This document shows positions 37,144 through 45,820 of a stretch of 64,000 bases of DNA, piece by piece. The notes beneath the pieces are model-generated. The model had not been told where the DNA came from. It saw nothing but the letters and a program-made list of their open reading frames with translations, and made no database searches. Position numbers and translations under genes: made by a program. Every line of letters begins with the position of its first letter. Position 1 is the first letter of the stretch. Source of the DNA: Desulfoscipio geothermicus (GTDB lineage: Bacteria; Bacillota; Desulfotomaculia; Desulfotomaculales; Desulfallaceae). The stretch lies in NCBI GenBank assembly GCA_016841205.1, contig JAENZP010000006.1, positions 1-64,000 of the forward strand, given 5' to 3'.

Positions 37144-38547
37144 ATGCAGGTGACTATTATTGGATCAGGTTATGTTGGATTGACCACCGGAGTAGCTCTT
37201 GCTTACCTGGGGCATCAAGTTACTTTGGTGGATAAGAACCCGGTGGTAGTAGGCTCTTTAGTAAACGGCGTCAGCACCATATATGAATATGGCATGGATA
37301 TGTTAATGCAAAAAGCCCGGCATAATATCAATTTTACTACTTCCTTTGACGGGGTTGATAGTTCCCGGGTGATTCTTATTGCGGTGGGTACACCGTCTAA
37401 AAGTAACGGGGATGCAGACCTTGGTTTTGTGGAAAGCGCGGTGACCCAAATAGCCAACCAGCTAAACGGCAACAATTACCCGGTTATTGTTGACAAATCC
37501 ACCGTGCCTCCGGGGACGGCCAGCAGGGTAAGAACACTGGTTAATAATATACTGATCGGCAGGGGACTGCATCCGGGGGTTAATGTAGCTTCCAATCCTG
37601 AATTTTTACGGGAGGGAACTGCTTTTTTGGATGCTCTATATCCCGACCGGATTGTTATTGGCGCAGAGGAACAATCAACCACGGAACTGCTAATTGAACT
37701 TAACAAGCCCATTATTGAGCAAGATTTTGTTGCTCCGGCATCTTTGCCCAGGCCAAAGGGATATACCGGTCCGGTATTGTTTTCCACTAATCCTCTAAAT
37801 GCCGAATTGATTAAATATGCTTCTAACGCATTTTTATCCGCCAAAATTTCCTTTATCAATGAATTTGCCGGGCTGGCAGAACTATTGAACGCGGATATCA
37901 TTGACATTGCTCACGGCATGGGCCTAGACAGCAGAATCGGTGATAAATTCCTGCGGGCCGGAGTGGGTTGGGGAGGCAGTTGTTTTGGTAAAGACGCCCG
38001 CGCTATACTGTACACCGCCCAAAAATACGGTTATTCTCTCCCCTTGGTGCAAGCAGCTATTGAAGTGAATGACAGGCAGAAAAAACTGGTGTTATCGAAA
38101 ATTCGTTCCGCCTTAAAAACGGTTCCCGGCAGCACCATCGGCATCATGGGGTTAGCCTTTAAGCCCGACACAGACGATATTCGCGATACACCCGCTAAGG
38201 ATTTGATTTATGACTTGCTTAATATGGGTGCCTTCATCAAAGTATATGATCCTATGGCTATGGATAATTACAAAAAACAATATCCTGATTTGCCCGTGGA
38301 ATATGCTGTGGATTTAGAGAATTTGGCTAAGGGCTGTGACGCGTTGGTGCTGCTTACCGAGTGGGAGCAGTTTAAAGATGCCGACTGGTCGGCACTGCGC
38401 CAATTGATGAAAAGAAATATTTTCATTGATGGGAGAAACTTGTTTGATCCAAAGGTAATGAGCGAGCTGGGTTTTGTGTACCGTGGTGTAGGCAGGTGTG
38501 TGCAGGTTGAAGAGCTTGATGCTACTGGTCCAAAGGTACAGTTATAA
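37144..38547 (+). CDS. UDP-glucose 6-dehydrogenase
   Basis: Oxidises UDP-glucose to UDP-glucuronate with two NAD+. 467 residues. NAD-binding motif TIIGSGYVGLTTGVALAYLG; NPEFLREGTAFLDALYPDR and the catalytic Cys in GVGWGGSCFGKDAR. These are the Ugd/TuaD forms, not the WbpA (UDP-GlcNAc) form. I choose ATG 37144 because GGAGGAG (37128-37134) precedes it; the earlier ATG is inside that site. Its product can feed the UDP-xylose synthase at 43309. The next gene overlaps its stop. Confidence 0.93.
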   Translation: MQVTIIGSGYVGLTTGVALAYLGHQVTLVDKNPVVVGSLVNGVSTIYEYGMDMLMQKARHNINFTTSFDGVDSSRVILIAVGTPSKSNGDADLGFVESAVTQIANQLNGNNYPVIVDKSTVPPGTASRVRTLVNNILIGRGLHPGVNVASNPEFLREGTAFLDALYPDRIVIGAEEQSTTELLIELNKPIIEQDFVAPASLPRPKGYTGPVLFSTNPLNAELIKYASNAFLSAKISFINEFAGLAELLNADIIDIAHGMGLDSRIGDKFLRAGVGWGGSCFGKDARAILYTAQKYGYSLPLVQAAIEVNDRQKKLVLSKIRSALKTVPGSTIGIMGLAFKPDTDDIRDTPAKDLIYDLLNMGAFIKVYDPMAMDNYKKQYPDLPVEYAVDLENLAKGCDALVLLTEWEQFKDADWSALRQLMKRNIFIDGRNLFDPKVMSELGFVYRGVGRCVQVEELDATGPKVQL

Positions 38548-39584
38548 TGGCTGAACACCACATTTTAAGTACCCAAGACAGCGATGCCTGGCTGGCGTTT
38601 TTAGCCAAAACTTCGGTTCCGGATATATATTTTACTCCCGGGTACGCACAAATTTTTAACCGAGAAGGTGATGCCAGGCTATTTGTTTATGAAAAGGACG
38701 CCCAGTTTATTGTTTACCCCTATATATTGCGCAGGGTGCACAGTCCGCCGGGCAAGCACACAGGTGAAACATACTACGATATAACTTCCCCTTATGGTTA
38801 TGGCGGTCCCCTGTATTCAGACGGAGTGGATGAAAGTCTGATTAGTGATTTCTATACTTGCTTTAAGCAATACTGTCGGGAAAACCAAATTATTACCGAA
38901 TTTATTCGCTTTCACCCTGTACTTCAAAATCATGTGTTCATGAACGGCCAGGTTGATGTGCAGAGAAACTCCACGGTGGTATTTATTGATCTAGCTAAAA
39001 ACATCGATGAAATCTGGTCGGGTTACCAGCGCAGCAACCGAAAAAATATAAATAAAGCCATGCGTGAGGGGGTATCGGTGACCGTCGAAACATCGCCCCG
39101 GCACTTCAATGAGTTTATCGCTATTTATGAGCAAACCATGGAAAGAAATCAGGCCGACCAGTTTTATTATTTTTCCCCCGGCTTTTTTAGCAGGATACAC
39201 CAGGGATTAAAAAACCACTACGTGTATGCGCAGGCCTGGTTAAACGGGAAAATTGTATCCACGGAACTGTTGATTTATAACCAACATTATATACATTCCT
39301 TTTTAGGGGGCACCCTGGCGGAGTACTTTCCATACCGCCCCAATAATTTGCTCAAGCATGAGGTTATCAAGTGGGCTAAACAGCAGGGTATCAGATATTT
39401 CATATTGGGTGGCGGCAGAAGTGATAATGATGGAATCTTTAAATATAAAAACACTTTCTCCGGGGAGTTGGCCGGGTATTACATCGGTAAAAAAATTCAT
39501 AACCGGGAAGTTGTGGCCGAACTAACGGGCGCTTTTTCCCAGCCGGATCTCACATCGGGTTTTTTCCCACCTTATCGGAGGTGA
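38547..39584 (+). CDS. FemAB/GNAT-like transferase
   Basis: A 345-residue soluble protein with the double-GNAT pattern seen in FemAB and BioF2-like proteins: YDITSPYGYGGPLY, WSGYQRSNRKNINKAMREGV (an RxxxNxxKA-type motif) and ILGGGRSDNDGIFKYKNTFSG. FemAB proteins add amino acids from tRNA to peptidoglycan; related proteins in polysaccharide clusters are of unknown specificity. It overlaps the stop of the UDP-glucose dehydrogenase by one base and the next gene by four, so it belongs to the operon. Confidence 0.82.
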   Translation: MAEHHILSTQDSDAWLAFLAKTSVPDIYFTPGYAQIFNREGDARLFVYEKDAQFIVYPYILRRVHSPPGKHTGETYYDITSPYGYGGPLYSDGVDESLISDFYTCFKQYCRENQIITEFIRFHPVLQNHVFMNGQVDVQRNSTVVFIDLAKNIDEIWSGYQRSNRKNINKAMREGVSVTVETSPRHFNEFIAIYEQTMERNQADQFYYFSPGFFSRIHQGLKNHYVYAQAWLNGKIVSTELLIYNQHYIHSFLGGTLAEYFPYRPNNLLKHEVIKWAKQQGIRYFILGGGRSDNDGIFKYKNTFSGELAGYYIGKKIHNREVVAELTGAFSQPDLTSGFFPPYRR

Positions 39585-40213
39585 GCATAGTTATTAGTAA
39601 AACACAGGAAGTAATTAAAAGATGGTTTGATATTATTTTCTCTTTAGTTTTACTGGTTATCTTGAGCCCTTTTATAGTTATTATCGCCCTAGCTATAAAA
39701 ATAACTTCACCGGGGGAAATTGTTTTCCGGCAGCAAAGGCTGGGCAGGTACGGTAAAATTTTTTACTTGCTTAAATTCAGAAGTATGGTAAAAAATGCCC
39801 AATTTTTAGGATCGGGTATGCTGCTGGAAGAAAATGATGCCAGGATTACCCCGCTGGGTAAATTTTTACGAAAAACCAGTCTCGATGAACTACCCCAACT
39901 AATTAACGTTTTAAAAGGCGAGATGAGTATTGTTGGTCCTCGTCCTGCCCCTTTGCACCACTTGCCTAAATATGATGACGAGCAAAGGCGAAGGCTGCAG
40001 GTAAGGCCTGGTATTACCGGGTGGGCGCAGGTAAATGGCCGATTGGCTCTTTACTGGCCTCAGAGAATTGAACTTGATGTGTGGTATATTGACCATTATT
40101 CCCTATGGATGGATTGTAAAATTTTACTAAAAACTGCCTTGACTATTTTTGATAAAGATAGTTCTGCCGCCAAGCCGGATCGCAAAGACGTGGATCCCTT
40201 TATGAAAATGTAA
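39581..40213 (+). CDS. Phosphoglycosyl transferase (bacterial sugar transferase), first copy
   Basis: Monotopic enzyme that transfers a sugar-1-phosphate to undecaprenyl phosphate. 210 residues: an N-terminal re-entrant membrane hairpin (FDIIFSLVLLVILSPFIVII), FRQQRLGRYGKIFYLLKFRSM, and the catalytic/PGT signature [20 protein letters not shown] followed by VGPRP. The only nearby NTG start is GTG 39581, which overlaps its own GGAGG, so the true start could be a non-standard codon a few residues later. It overlaps the FemAB gene. Confidence 0.92.
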   Translation: MSIVISKTQEVIKRWFDIIFSLVLLVILSPFIVIIALAIKITSPGEIVFRQQRLGRYGKIFYLLKFRSMVKNAQFLGSGMLLEENDARITPLGKFLRKTSLDELPQLINVLKGEMSIVGPRPAPLHHLPKYDDEQRRRLQVRPGITGWAQVNGRLALYWPQRIELDVWYIDHYSLWMDCKILLKTALTIFDKDSSAAKPDRKDVDPFMKM

Positions 40214-40239
40214 CGGGTGAAGTTGACAGGAGGAAAGTG

Positions 40240-41181
40240 ATGGATTTAAAAAATAGGACAGTACTGGTTACCGGAGGTGGGGGCTTTATGGGTTCCCACC
40301 TCTGTGGGGCGCTGTTACGTTCCGGGGCCCAAGTGAGGGTGATAGATAATTTTGCCTCGGGCCGGCCGGGTAACCTGGCCGGTATTATGGATCGGCTGGA
40401 GTTGGTCAATGGCAGTGTGGCCGATGAAAAAAAAGTACAGCAGGCCTGTCGTGGTGTAGATGCTGTGGTGCATACCGCTTTTCCCATGGCCATGCGGGAG
40501 CGTTCCCTGGAAACAGGCGTGATGGTGGATTACCTGGCCGGGTTGTTTAACTTACTAAAGGAAACCATCGTCAATAACGCATTGTTTGTGTATATATCTT
40601 CGATTGCGGTATATGGCAACCAGCAGTATGTGCCAGTGGATGAAAATCATCCTTTGGAACCTGTTATGCTGCACGGGGCCATGAAACTTGCGGGTGAATA
40701 CCTGTGCCGTACATTAGCTCACAGTCACGGTCTAAAGGCGGTAATACTCAGGGCGGCGGATATTTACGGGCCTAAAAATACCAGGGTTAGCGTACCGGTG
40801 AGGTTTATAATGAATGCTTTGGCCGGGCAACCTTTGCGGGTATTTGGTTCCGGCCGGCAGTCCAGAACGTATACCTACGTGGATGATTTTGTGCAAGCTG
40901 TGCTGGGTGTTCTAGTGACCCCGGCTGCAGTTGGTCGGGTGTTTAATGTCGCGGGGGACCAAGTGGTATCAATGTATGATTTGGCGCTATTGGTCAAGGA
41001 GATTGCCAATAGTAACAGCCCGGTGGTTTTGGAAGAAAATATGCCCGCTGATGACCGGCGGTTGGTTATAGACGGCACTTTGGCCAGGCAAATATTGCAT
41101 TTGGACCAACCGGTAAGCATACGAGAAGGGTTGGCAATAACCAAGGATTGGCTGCTGCAAGATCCGGGTTTTTATAAATAA
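40240..41181 (+). CDS. Extended SDR (epimerase/dehydratase-like) with His replacing the catalytic Tyr
   Basis: 313 residues. Rossmann motif VLVTGGGGFMGSHLCGALL, VHTAFPMAMRE, SSIAVYGNQQYVPVDE and PVRFIMNALAGQPLRVFG all match sugar-nucleotide epimerases/dehydratases. In the active site YGxSK is replaced by HGAMK: His145 (codon CAC at 40672-40674) instead of Tyr, while Lys149 is kept. TAC to CAC is a single base change. Activity may therefore be lost or altered. ATG 40240 is six bases after GGAGG. Confidence 0.85.
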   Translation: MDLKNRTVLVTGGGGFMGSHLCGALLRSGAQVRVIDNFASGRPGNLAGIMDRLELVNGSVADEKKVQQACRGVDAVVHTAFPMAMRERSLETGVMVDYLAGLFNLLKETIVNNALFVYISSIAVYGNQQYVPVDENHPLEPVMLHGAMKLAGEYLCRTLAHSHGLKAVILRAADIYGPKNTRVSVPVRFIMNALAGQPLRVFGSGRQSRTYTYVDDFVQAVLGVLVTPAAVGRVFNVAGDQVVSMYDLALLVKEIANSNSPVVLEENMPADDRRLVIDGTLARQILHLDQPVSIREGLAITKDWLLQDPGFYK

Positions 41182-41197
41182 ACGGCTAATTAGCCGT
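41182..41197. repeat. 16-bp palindrome before the LCP gene
   Basis: ACGGCTAATTAGCCGT is a perfect palindrome directly after the epimerase-like gene and 24 bp before the LCP gene. No T tract follows. It could be a weak hairpin or protein-binding site. Confidence 0.45.
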
Positions 41198-41220
41198 GTA
41201 AAAAAATTGGTGAGGCGAAT

Positions 41221-42177
41221 TTGGTGAATAGAAGTAAGTTTTTTTATATAGCGCTGCTCGTGCTGTTTTTCGCTGTTGCCTTGGGTCTTGTTTATACTAG
41301 TAGTTGGGCAAAAAACAATATACAGTCTTTCTTTAATAAAAAAGAAACCGGTCAAAACGCTGCCGGCGTCGGGGTAGGTTCAGAGCAGCCGCAACCGGTC
41401 AAACCACAAATTGCCCGGTTGAAAGAGCCTTTAAATATACTGGTAGTGGGCATGGATAAAGCATCCTCTATCAATGGCCCACCCCGTCCGGGTCCCTGGC
41501 GGGCTGATGTAATTATATTAATCCACGTGGACCCTGATCGCAAACAGATTAACCTTTTATCTATTCCTCGGGACACCAGAACCTATATACCCGGGCATGG
41601 CATGGAAAAAATCGCTCACGCCCACGCTTACGGTGCCATGCCGCTTACAGTTGCCACGGTGGAGGAATTAATGGGGGTACGGGTTGACCACTATATGAGC
41701 CTTGATTATGTAACCTTCGCCCGTATGGTGGATATACTGGGCGGTATTGAAATTGATGTACCCAGGGAAGCAGTTACCAAGCTTATGCATTTTATGCCTG
41801 GCAAGCAGCTTATGGACGGCCGGCAGGCCTATGAATATATTCACAGCCGGGATGAGCCAAGAGCTGATATTGCCCGCATTGACAGGCAGCAGCTTTTTTT
41901 GCGCACCTTGCTGGAAACGGTGCGTGAACAAGCCGGGGGCTTGGATTTAGCCAAAATGTACCTGGAATACAGAAAAAATTCGGAAATATCCCTGTCTTTT
42001 AGCGACACATTAAAACTGGCCTTATTTGCCCGAAACTTAAAAGCAGATAATCTTATTATGGACACATTACCGGGTAAACCGGAATACATTGGCGGCATCA
42101 GTTACTGGATAGCTGATCAGAAGGGTTTACAAAAACTGCAACAGCAGATGTTTTTGTTGCCGGATGATGAAAGTTAA
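41221..42177 (+). CDS. LytR-CpsA-Psr (LCP) family wall-polymer ligase
   Basis: Membrane-anchored transferase attaching polysaccharides or teichoic acids from lipid carriers to peptidoglycan. 318 residues: a single N-terminal membrane helix (about 5-25), a linker, then the LCP domain with NILVVGMD, WRADVIILIHVDPD, LLSIPRDTRTYIP and FARMVDILGGIEIDVPR, where Arg residues bind pyrophosphate. TTG start (GTG three bases on is an alternative). Last gene of the first unit. Confidence 0.92.
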   Translation: MVNRSKFFYIALLVLFFAVALGLVYTSSWAKNNIQSFFNKKETGQNAAGVGVGSEQPQPVKPQIARLKEPLNILVVGMDKASSINGPPRPGPWRADVIILIHVDPDRKQINLLSIPRDTRTYIPGHGMEKIAHAHAYGAMPLTVATVEELMGVRVDHYMSLDYVTFARMVDILGGIEIDVPREAVTKLMHFMPGKQLMDGRQAYEYIHSRDEPRADIARIDRQQLFLRTLLETVREQAGGLDLAKMYLEYRKNSEISLSFSDTLKLALFARNLKADNLIMDTLPGKPEYIGGISYWIADQKGLQKLQQQMFLLPDDES

Positions 42178-42229
42178 ATATTGAAAGGCTTAAAGGTAAT
42201 GAACGTCAAACACATAAAACCGAAAAAGT

Positions 42230-42262
42230 AAAGGGCCGCCAGCCGGCTCTTTATTTGTTTAG
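42230..42262 (+). terminator. Terminator after the LCP gene
   Basis: A 9-bp stem with one G-U pair (42230-42238 with 42244-42252), 5-base loop, followed by ATTTGTTT. Confidence 0.75.
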
Positions 42263-42283
42263 TAGTTAATGCGCCGGTAATTG

Positions 42284-42306
42284 GTCACTGGTATTTTGCC
42301 AGTGAC
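42284..42306. repeat. Inverted repeat in the gap between the two polysaccharide units
   Basis: Perfect 8-bp arms GTCACTGG (42284-42291) and CCAGTGAC (42299-42306). It is one of two hairpins in a 400-bp gap otherwise without genes. Confidence 0.5.
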
Positions 42307-42479
42307 ATTCAAAGATCTATTTTCAGTACATCTCAATTTAAACATGCTCCCCAAGTCCTTCCACAAAATCCAGTGTGCCAATCTATCTTGCTTTACATCG
42401 TCTAACCTAAGCTCTAGATATGGTTTATTCCAGATTAGCTTGTTGACGTTATATTGATCTACGGTAAAACTGTCACTTT

Positions 42480-42506
42480 GTTAAGGCATGGTAAGTATGC
42501 CTTAAC
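42480..42506. repeat. Perfect 10-bp hairpin upstream of the second polysaccharide unit
   Basis: GTTAAGGCAT (42480-42489) and ATGCCTTAAC (42497-42506) are exact complements with a 7-base spacer, about 75 bp before the second phosphoglycosyl transferase gene. No T tract follows, so it is more likely a leader structure or operator than a terminator. Confidence 0.55.
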
Positions 42507-42580
42507 TTAACAGCAACCGGACAGGAACGTATATTTTTATATCATCATATTTTTGGACTATGTAAGCCAAAGGGGGCTTG

Positions 42581-43219
42581 ATGCACCTTTTGATTTTCCA
42601 TGGTCAGCAATTTTTAAAGCGTATGTTTGATCTAACATTGGGGTTTTTAATGCTTACTATCAGCCTTCCAGTATTTATCGTCATTGCTTTATTAACCAAA
42701 TTAGATTCTCGGGGTCCTGTGTTTTTTACTCAAATAAGGCTGGGTAAAAACGGAAAAAAGTTTAATTGCCTGAAATTTAGGACAATGGTTGGTAATGCCG
42801 GTGATGTTTTAAGGCATACTTTGGAAAAAGATCAGGCATTAAAAGAGGAGTGGGAATTTAACTTAAAATTAAAAAATGACCCGCGTGTAACCCGTGTGGG
42901 CAGTTTTTTAAGAAAAACCAGTCTGGACGAGTTGCCACAGATAATAAATGTGTTGCGGGGGGAAATGAGCTTGGTTGGACCCAGACCACGACCTCTTTAT
43001 GAGCTGGATGGCCAAAAAGACAACCATATGTTTTATGTTGGTTTAACAGTACGCCCTGGCATAACCGGGCTCTGGCAAGTTTCCGGGCGCAATAATTTGA
43101 ACTTTAAACAGCGCATATTATTAGATGCCATATATGTGCAAAACTGGTCCCTACAATTGGATTTTTTATTACTATATAAAACAATCAAAGTTGTTTTAAA
43201 GCAAACGGGGGCATATTAA
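42581..43219 (+). CDS. Phosphoglycosyl transferase, second copy
   Basis: A second monotopic sugar-phosphate transferase (212 residues) initiating a repeat unit on undecaprenyl phosphate. Membrane hairpin [68 protein letters not shown], and [13 protein letters not shown] near the end, the pattern of the WbaP/galactose-type group. ATG 42581 follows AAAGGGGGCTTG; the TTG one codon earlier is an alternative. First gene of the second unit. Confidence 0.93.
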   Translation: MHLLIFHGQQFLKRMFDLTLGFLMLTISLPVFIVIALLTKLDSRGPVFFTQIRLGKNGKKFNCLKFRTMVGNAGDVLRHTLEKDQALKEEWEFNLKLKNDPRVTRVGSFLRKTSLDELPQIINVLRGEMSLVGPRPRPLYELDGQKDNHMFYVGLTVRPGITGLWQVSGRNNLNFKQRILLDAIYVQNWSLQLDFLLLYKTIKVVLKQTGAY

Positions 43220-43308
43220 TACGTCTTTGTATTTGATTAATCAATATTCTCAATATATGCCCATACACGAGTATTTAGAGATAAATCGTGATGTGGAGGA
43301 GATTGGCT

Positions 43309-44364
43309 TTGTCCAGCATAGAACAGTGGCCTCGCCTGGATACTCATCCTGTATCACTGGTGACGGGAGCGGCGGGTTTTTTAGGCAGCCATTTAGTTGA
43401 CCGGTTACTTTTTGAAGGACATCACGTAGTGGGAATTGATAATTTTTGTACCGGCAGCCGGGAAAATTTATATTATGCCCGAAAAGCAGGCCGAGGTAAA
43501 TTTATTTGCATTGAGGCCGATATATTAGCGGAATTTACACTACCTGATTTAAATTGGGATTACGTATGGCACTTGGCCAGTCCGGCCAGCCCGGTGGAAT
43601 ATCGCCGGCTGAGTCTTGAAACTATGCTGGTGAATAGTGCCGGCACAAAAAAAATGTTGGATATAGCGTTAAAAAACCGGGCTAAATTTTTACTTGCCAG
43701 TACATCGGAAGCGTATGGCGACCCCCTGGTACACCCTCAGCCGGAAAACTACTGGGGCAATGTAAATCCCGTCGGTGAGCGGGCTTGTTATGATGAAAGC
43801 AAGCGTTTCGGGGAAGCGTTGACTTTGGAATACCACCGGCGCTATGGTCTTGACGCCAGAATCATAAGAATCTTTAACACCTTCGGACCCCGCATGCAGG
43901 TAAATGATGGCCGGGTGGTACCCAACTTTATCTGTCAATCTTTGCAGGGGAAACCTCTGACGGTATATGGCAGTGGTGCCCAGACACGCAGTTTTGTTTT
44001 TGTAACCGATGAAATAGATGGTTTCTGGCGGGCCATGTTGAGTGATAATACGAACGGTGAAATTATTAATATAGGTAATCCAGACGAATATACGGTGCTG
44101 GATTTTGCTGGGATAATTGCTCGCCTATGTGGTGTAGAGTTAAATGTTGTATACAAGCCCCTGCCACCTGACGACCCAACCAGGCGCTGTCCGGATATTA
44201 GTAAAGCCAAGAGACTATTGGGTTGGCAGCCGGTAGTGCCAATAGAGCGCGGTATAGCCGCGACTATGGATTACTTTGCTACCCGGTGTGCGGTGCTCCG
44301 AACAATGGCTAAAACAAAAGATCTACAAGTCCCTGGAGCTAAAGCCGACGATGTTCGGTTGTAA
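43309..44364 (+). CDS. UDP-glucuronate decarboxylase (UDP-xylose synthase)
   Basis: Extended SDR of 351 residues converting UDP-glucuronate to UDP-xylose. UXS-specific motifs: VTGAAGFLGSHLVDRLL, HLASPASPVEY, STSEAYGDPLVHPQPE, NPVGERACYDESKRFGE (catalytic Tyr and Lys), and RIFNTFGPRM. I choose TTG 43309, seven bases after GGAGGAG; an ATG further upstream overlaps that site. The UDP-glucose dehydrogenase at 37144 can supply its substrate. Confidence 0.9.
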   Translation: MSSIEQWPRLDTHPVSLVTGAAGFLGSHLVDRLLFEGHHVVGIDNFCTGSRENLYYARKAGRGKFICIEADILAEFTLPDLNWDYVWHLASPASPVEYRRLSLETMLVNSAGTKKMLDIALKNRAKFLLASTSEAYGDPLVHPQPENYWGNVNPVGERACYDESKRFGEALTLEYHRRYGLDARIIRIFNTFGPRMQVNDGRVVPNFICQSLQGKPLTVYGSGAQTRSFVFVTDEIDGFWRAMLSDNTNGEIINIGNPDEYTVLDFAGIIARLCGVELNVVYKPLPPDDPTRRCPDISKAKRLLGWQPVVPIERGIAATMDYFATRCAVLRTMAKTKDLQVPGAKADDVRL

Positions 44365-44430
44365 TAAAGATTAGTCTCCAGTGTTTAAATGGCCTTGTAT
44401 GCGGCTACTTGGCTGATGGGTTGGACATTT

Positions 44431-45819
44431 ATGGATTTACGTAGGGTTATCTTAAAAGACGGCGTTTATTTGGCTGTTCGTCAGTTATTGGGCATAATAA
44501 TCAGTTTGGTGGGAGTAATTTTAATTACCCGGGCTATTGGCCCGGGTAATTACGGCCTCTATGCCGCAGCCCTGGGCATCGTAGGCTATGCGGGCAACCT
44601 GGCGGGCCTGGGGGTACATGTCTATATCATTAGGCGGCCAAATGAGCCCGGTATGGACGTTTTCCACCAGGCTTTCACACTAATGTTAATTTCCGGTGTT
44701 TTAGGTGTGGTGCTGGGCACAGCGGCAGTGCCGCTGCTGCAGTGGTGGCTGCAAAATCCGGCTTTTGTGCCGCCCCTGTTGGTAATGTTGTTTACATTGC
44801 CATTGACTGTTTTATCCGGCCCGGCTATGGCCCGGTTGGAAAGGAATTTGCAATATCGATCCGTTGCATTTATCGAGCTGGCTGGTCAGCTGGTCAACTA
44901 TACAATTGCCTTGATACTAGCTTACCAGGGTAAGGGGGTGTGGGCACCGGTTGCGGGCTATGTAGTAGGGCAGCTTTATATGCTGGCAGCCACTTGCGCA
45001 GGGGCAAGAATCATGCCCCGCCCTTACTGGCGTTTATCCCTGGTTAAGGAAATGCTGAGTTACGGTGTGGCTTATTCGGCATCTATGTGGGTATGGCAGC
45101 TGCGCTTGCTGGTTAATCCATTGCTGGTTAGTCGTTTTGCTGGTCCCGAGGCGGTGGGTTGGATAGCCTTGGCCATTCGTCTGGTGGAGGCCCTGAGCTT
45201 TATCAAGGGAGTTACCTGGCGCATTTCCATTGCTGTTCTGGCTAAGCTGCACGGGAACCTGCACCGGTTAAAACAAGCATTGGAGGACGCAATGTTGTTG
45301 CAGGTATTGGCTGTCGGGCCGCTGCTGGCTGTGTTTGCCTGCGCTGCCCCCTGGTTATTGCCCCGTTGCTTTGGGGAGCAGTGGCAGCCGGTTTTGATAG
45401 CTTATCCTTTTATTGCGCTGGGGTATCTTATCAATGCTTTATTCAGTATACACTCTTCCGTACTGTATGTACTTGGCCGAAACTGGGAAGTAACGGGTTT
45501 TCACGCGGCGCACATAATTCTTTTTGCTGGGGGAGCACTATTATTTATACCCCGGTGGGGTTTACTAGGCTATGGCTTAGCTGAAGTTTTGGCGCTGGTT
45601 GGTTATTTAGTGATTCACTTTCAAGTGGGGCATCTGCTATGCCCTTCTTACAGAAGTGTGGTTCCCTGGTTGCTGGCTTTTTTGCCTCCGCTTTGGGCTG
45701 CGATAATTATTGTGCCGACAGGGTTACTTTTTTGGATACCTTTATTAATAATTGTAGCTATTACCAAACCAGGCGAAAAAATTATCGGGTATATGAAGCT
45801 TACCAAAATGAGGGAATAA
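44431..45819 (+). CDS. Polysaccharide flippase (Wzx, MOP superfamily)
   Basis: Polytopic membrane protein, about 460 residues and 12-14 helices, beginning with a short basic stretch MDLRRVILKDGVYLAV and RAIGPGNYGLYAAALGIVGY, typical of RfbX/Wzx. It translocates undecaprenyl-linked repeat units across the membrane. No strong ribosome-binding site favours a start; ATG 44431 gives the usual N-terminus, and ATG 44389 adds 14 residues. It sits with two GT2s and Wzy. Confidence 0.9.
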   Translation: MDLRRVILKDGVYLAVRQLLGIIISLVGVILITRAIGPGNYGLYAAALGIVGYAGNLAGLGVHVYIIRRPNEPGMDVFHQAFTLMLISGVLGVVLGTAAVPLLQWWLQNPAFVPPLLVMLFTLPLTVLSGPAMARLERNLQYRSVAFIELAGQLVNYTIALILAYQGKGVWAPVAGYVVGQLYMLAATCAGARIMPRPYWRLSLVKEMLSYGVAYSASMWVWQLRLLVNPLLVSRFAGPEAVGWIALAIRLVEALSFIKGVTWRISIAVLAKLHGNLHRLKQALEDAMLLQVLAVGPLLAVFACAAPWLLPRCFGEQWQPVLIAYPFIALGYLINALFSIHSSVLYVLGRNWEVTGFHAAHIILFAGGALLFIPRWGLLGYGLAEVLALVGYLVIHFQVGHLLCPSYRSVVPWLLAFLPPLWAAIIIVPTGLLFWIPLLIIVAITKPGEKIIGYMKLTKMRE

Positions 45820-45820
45820 C

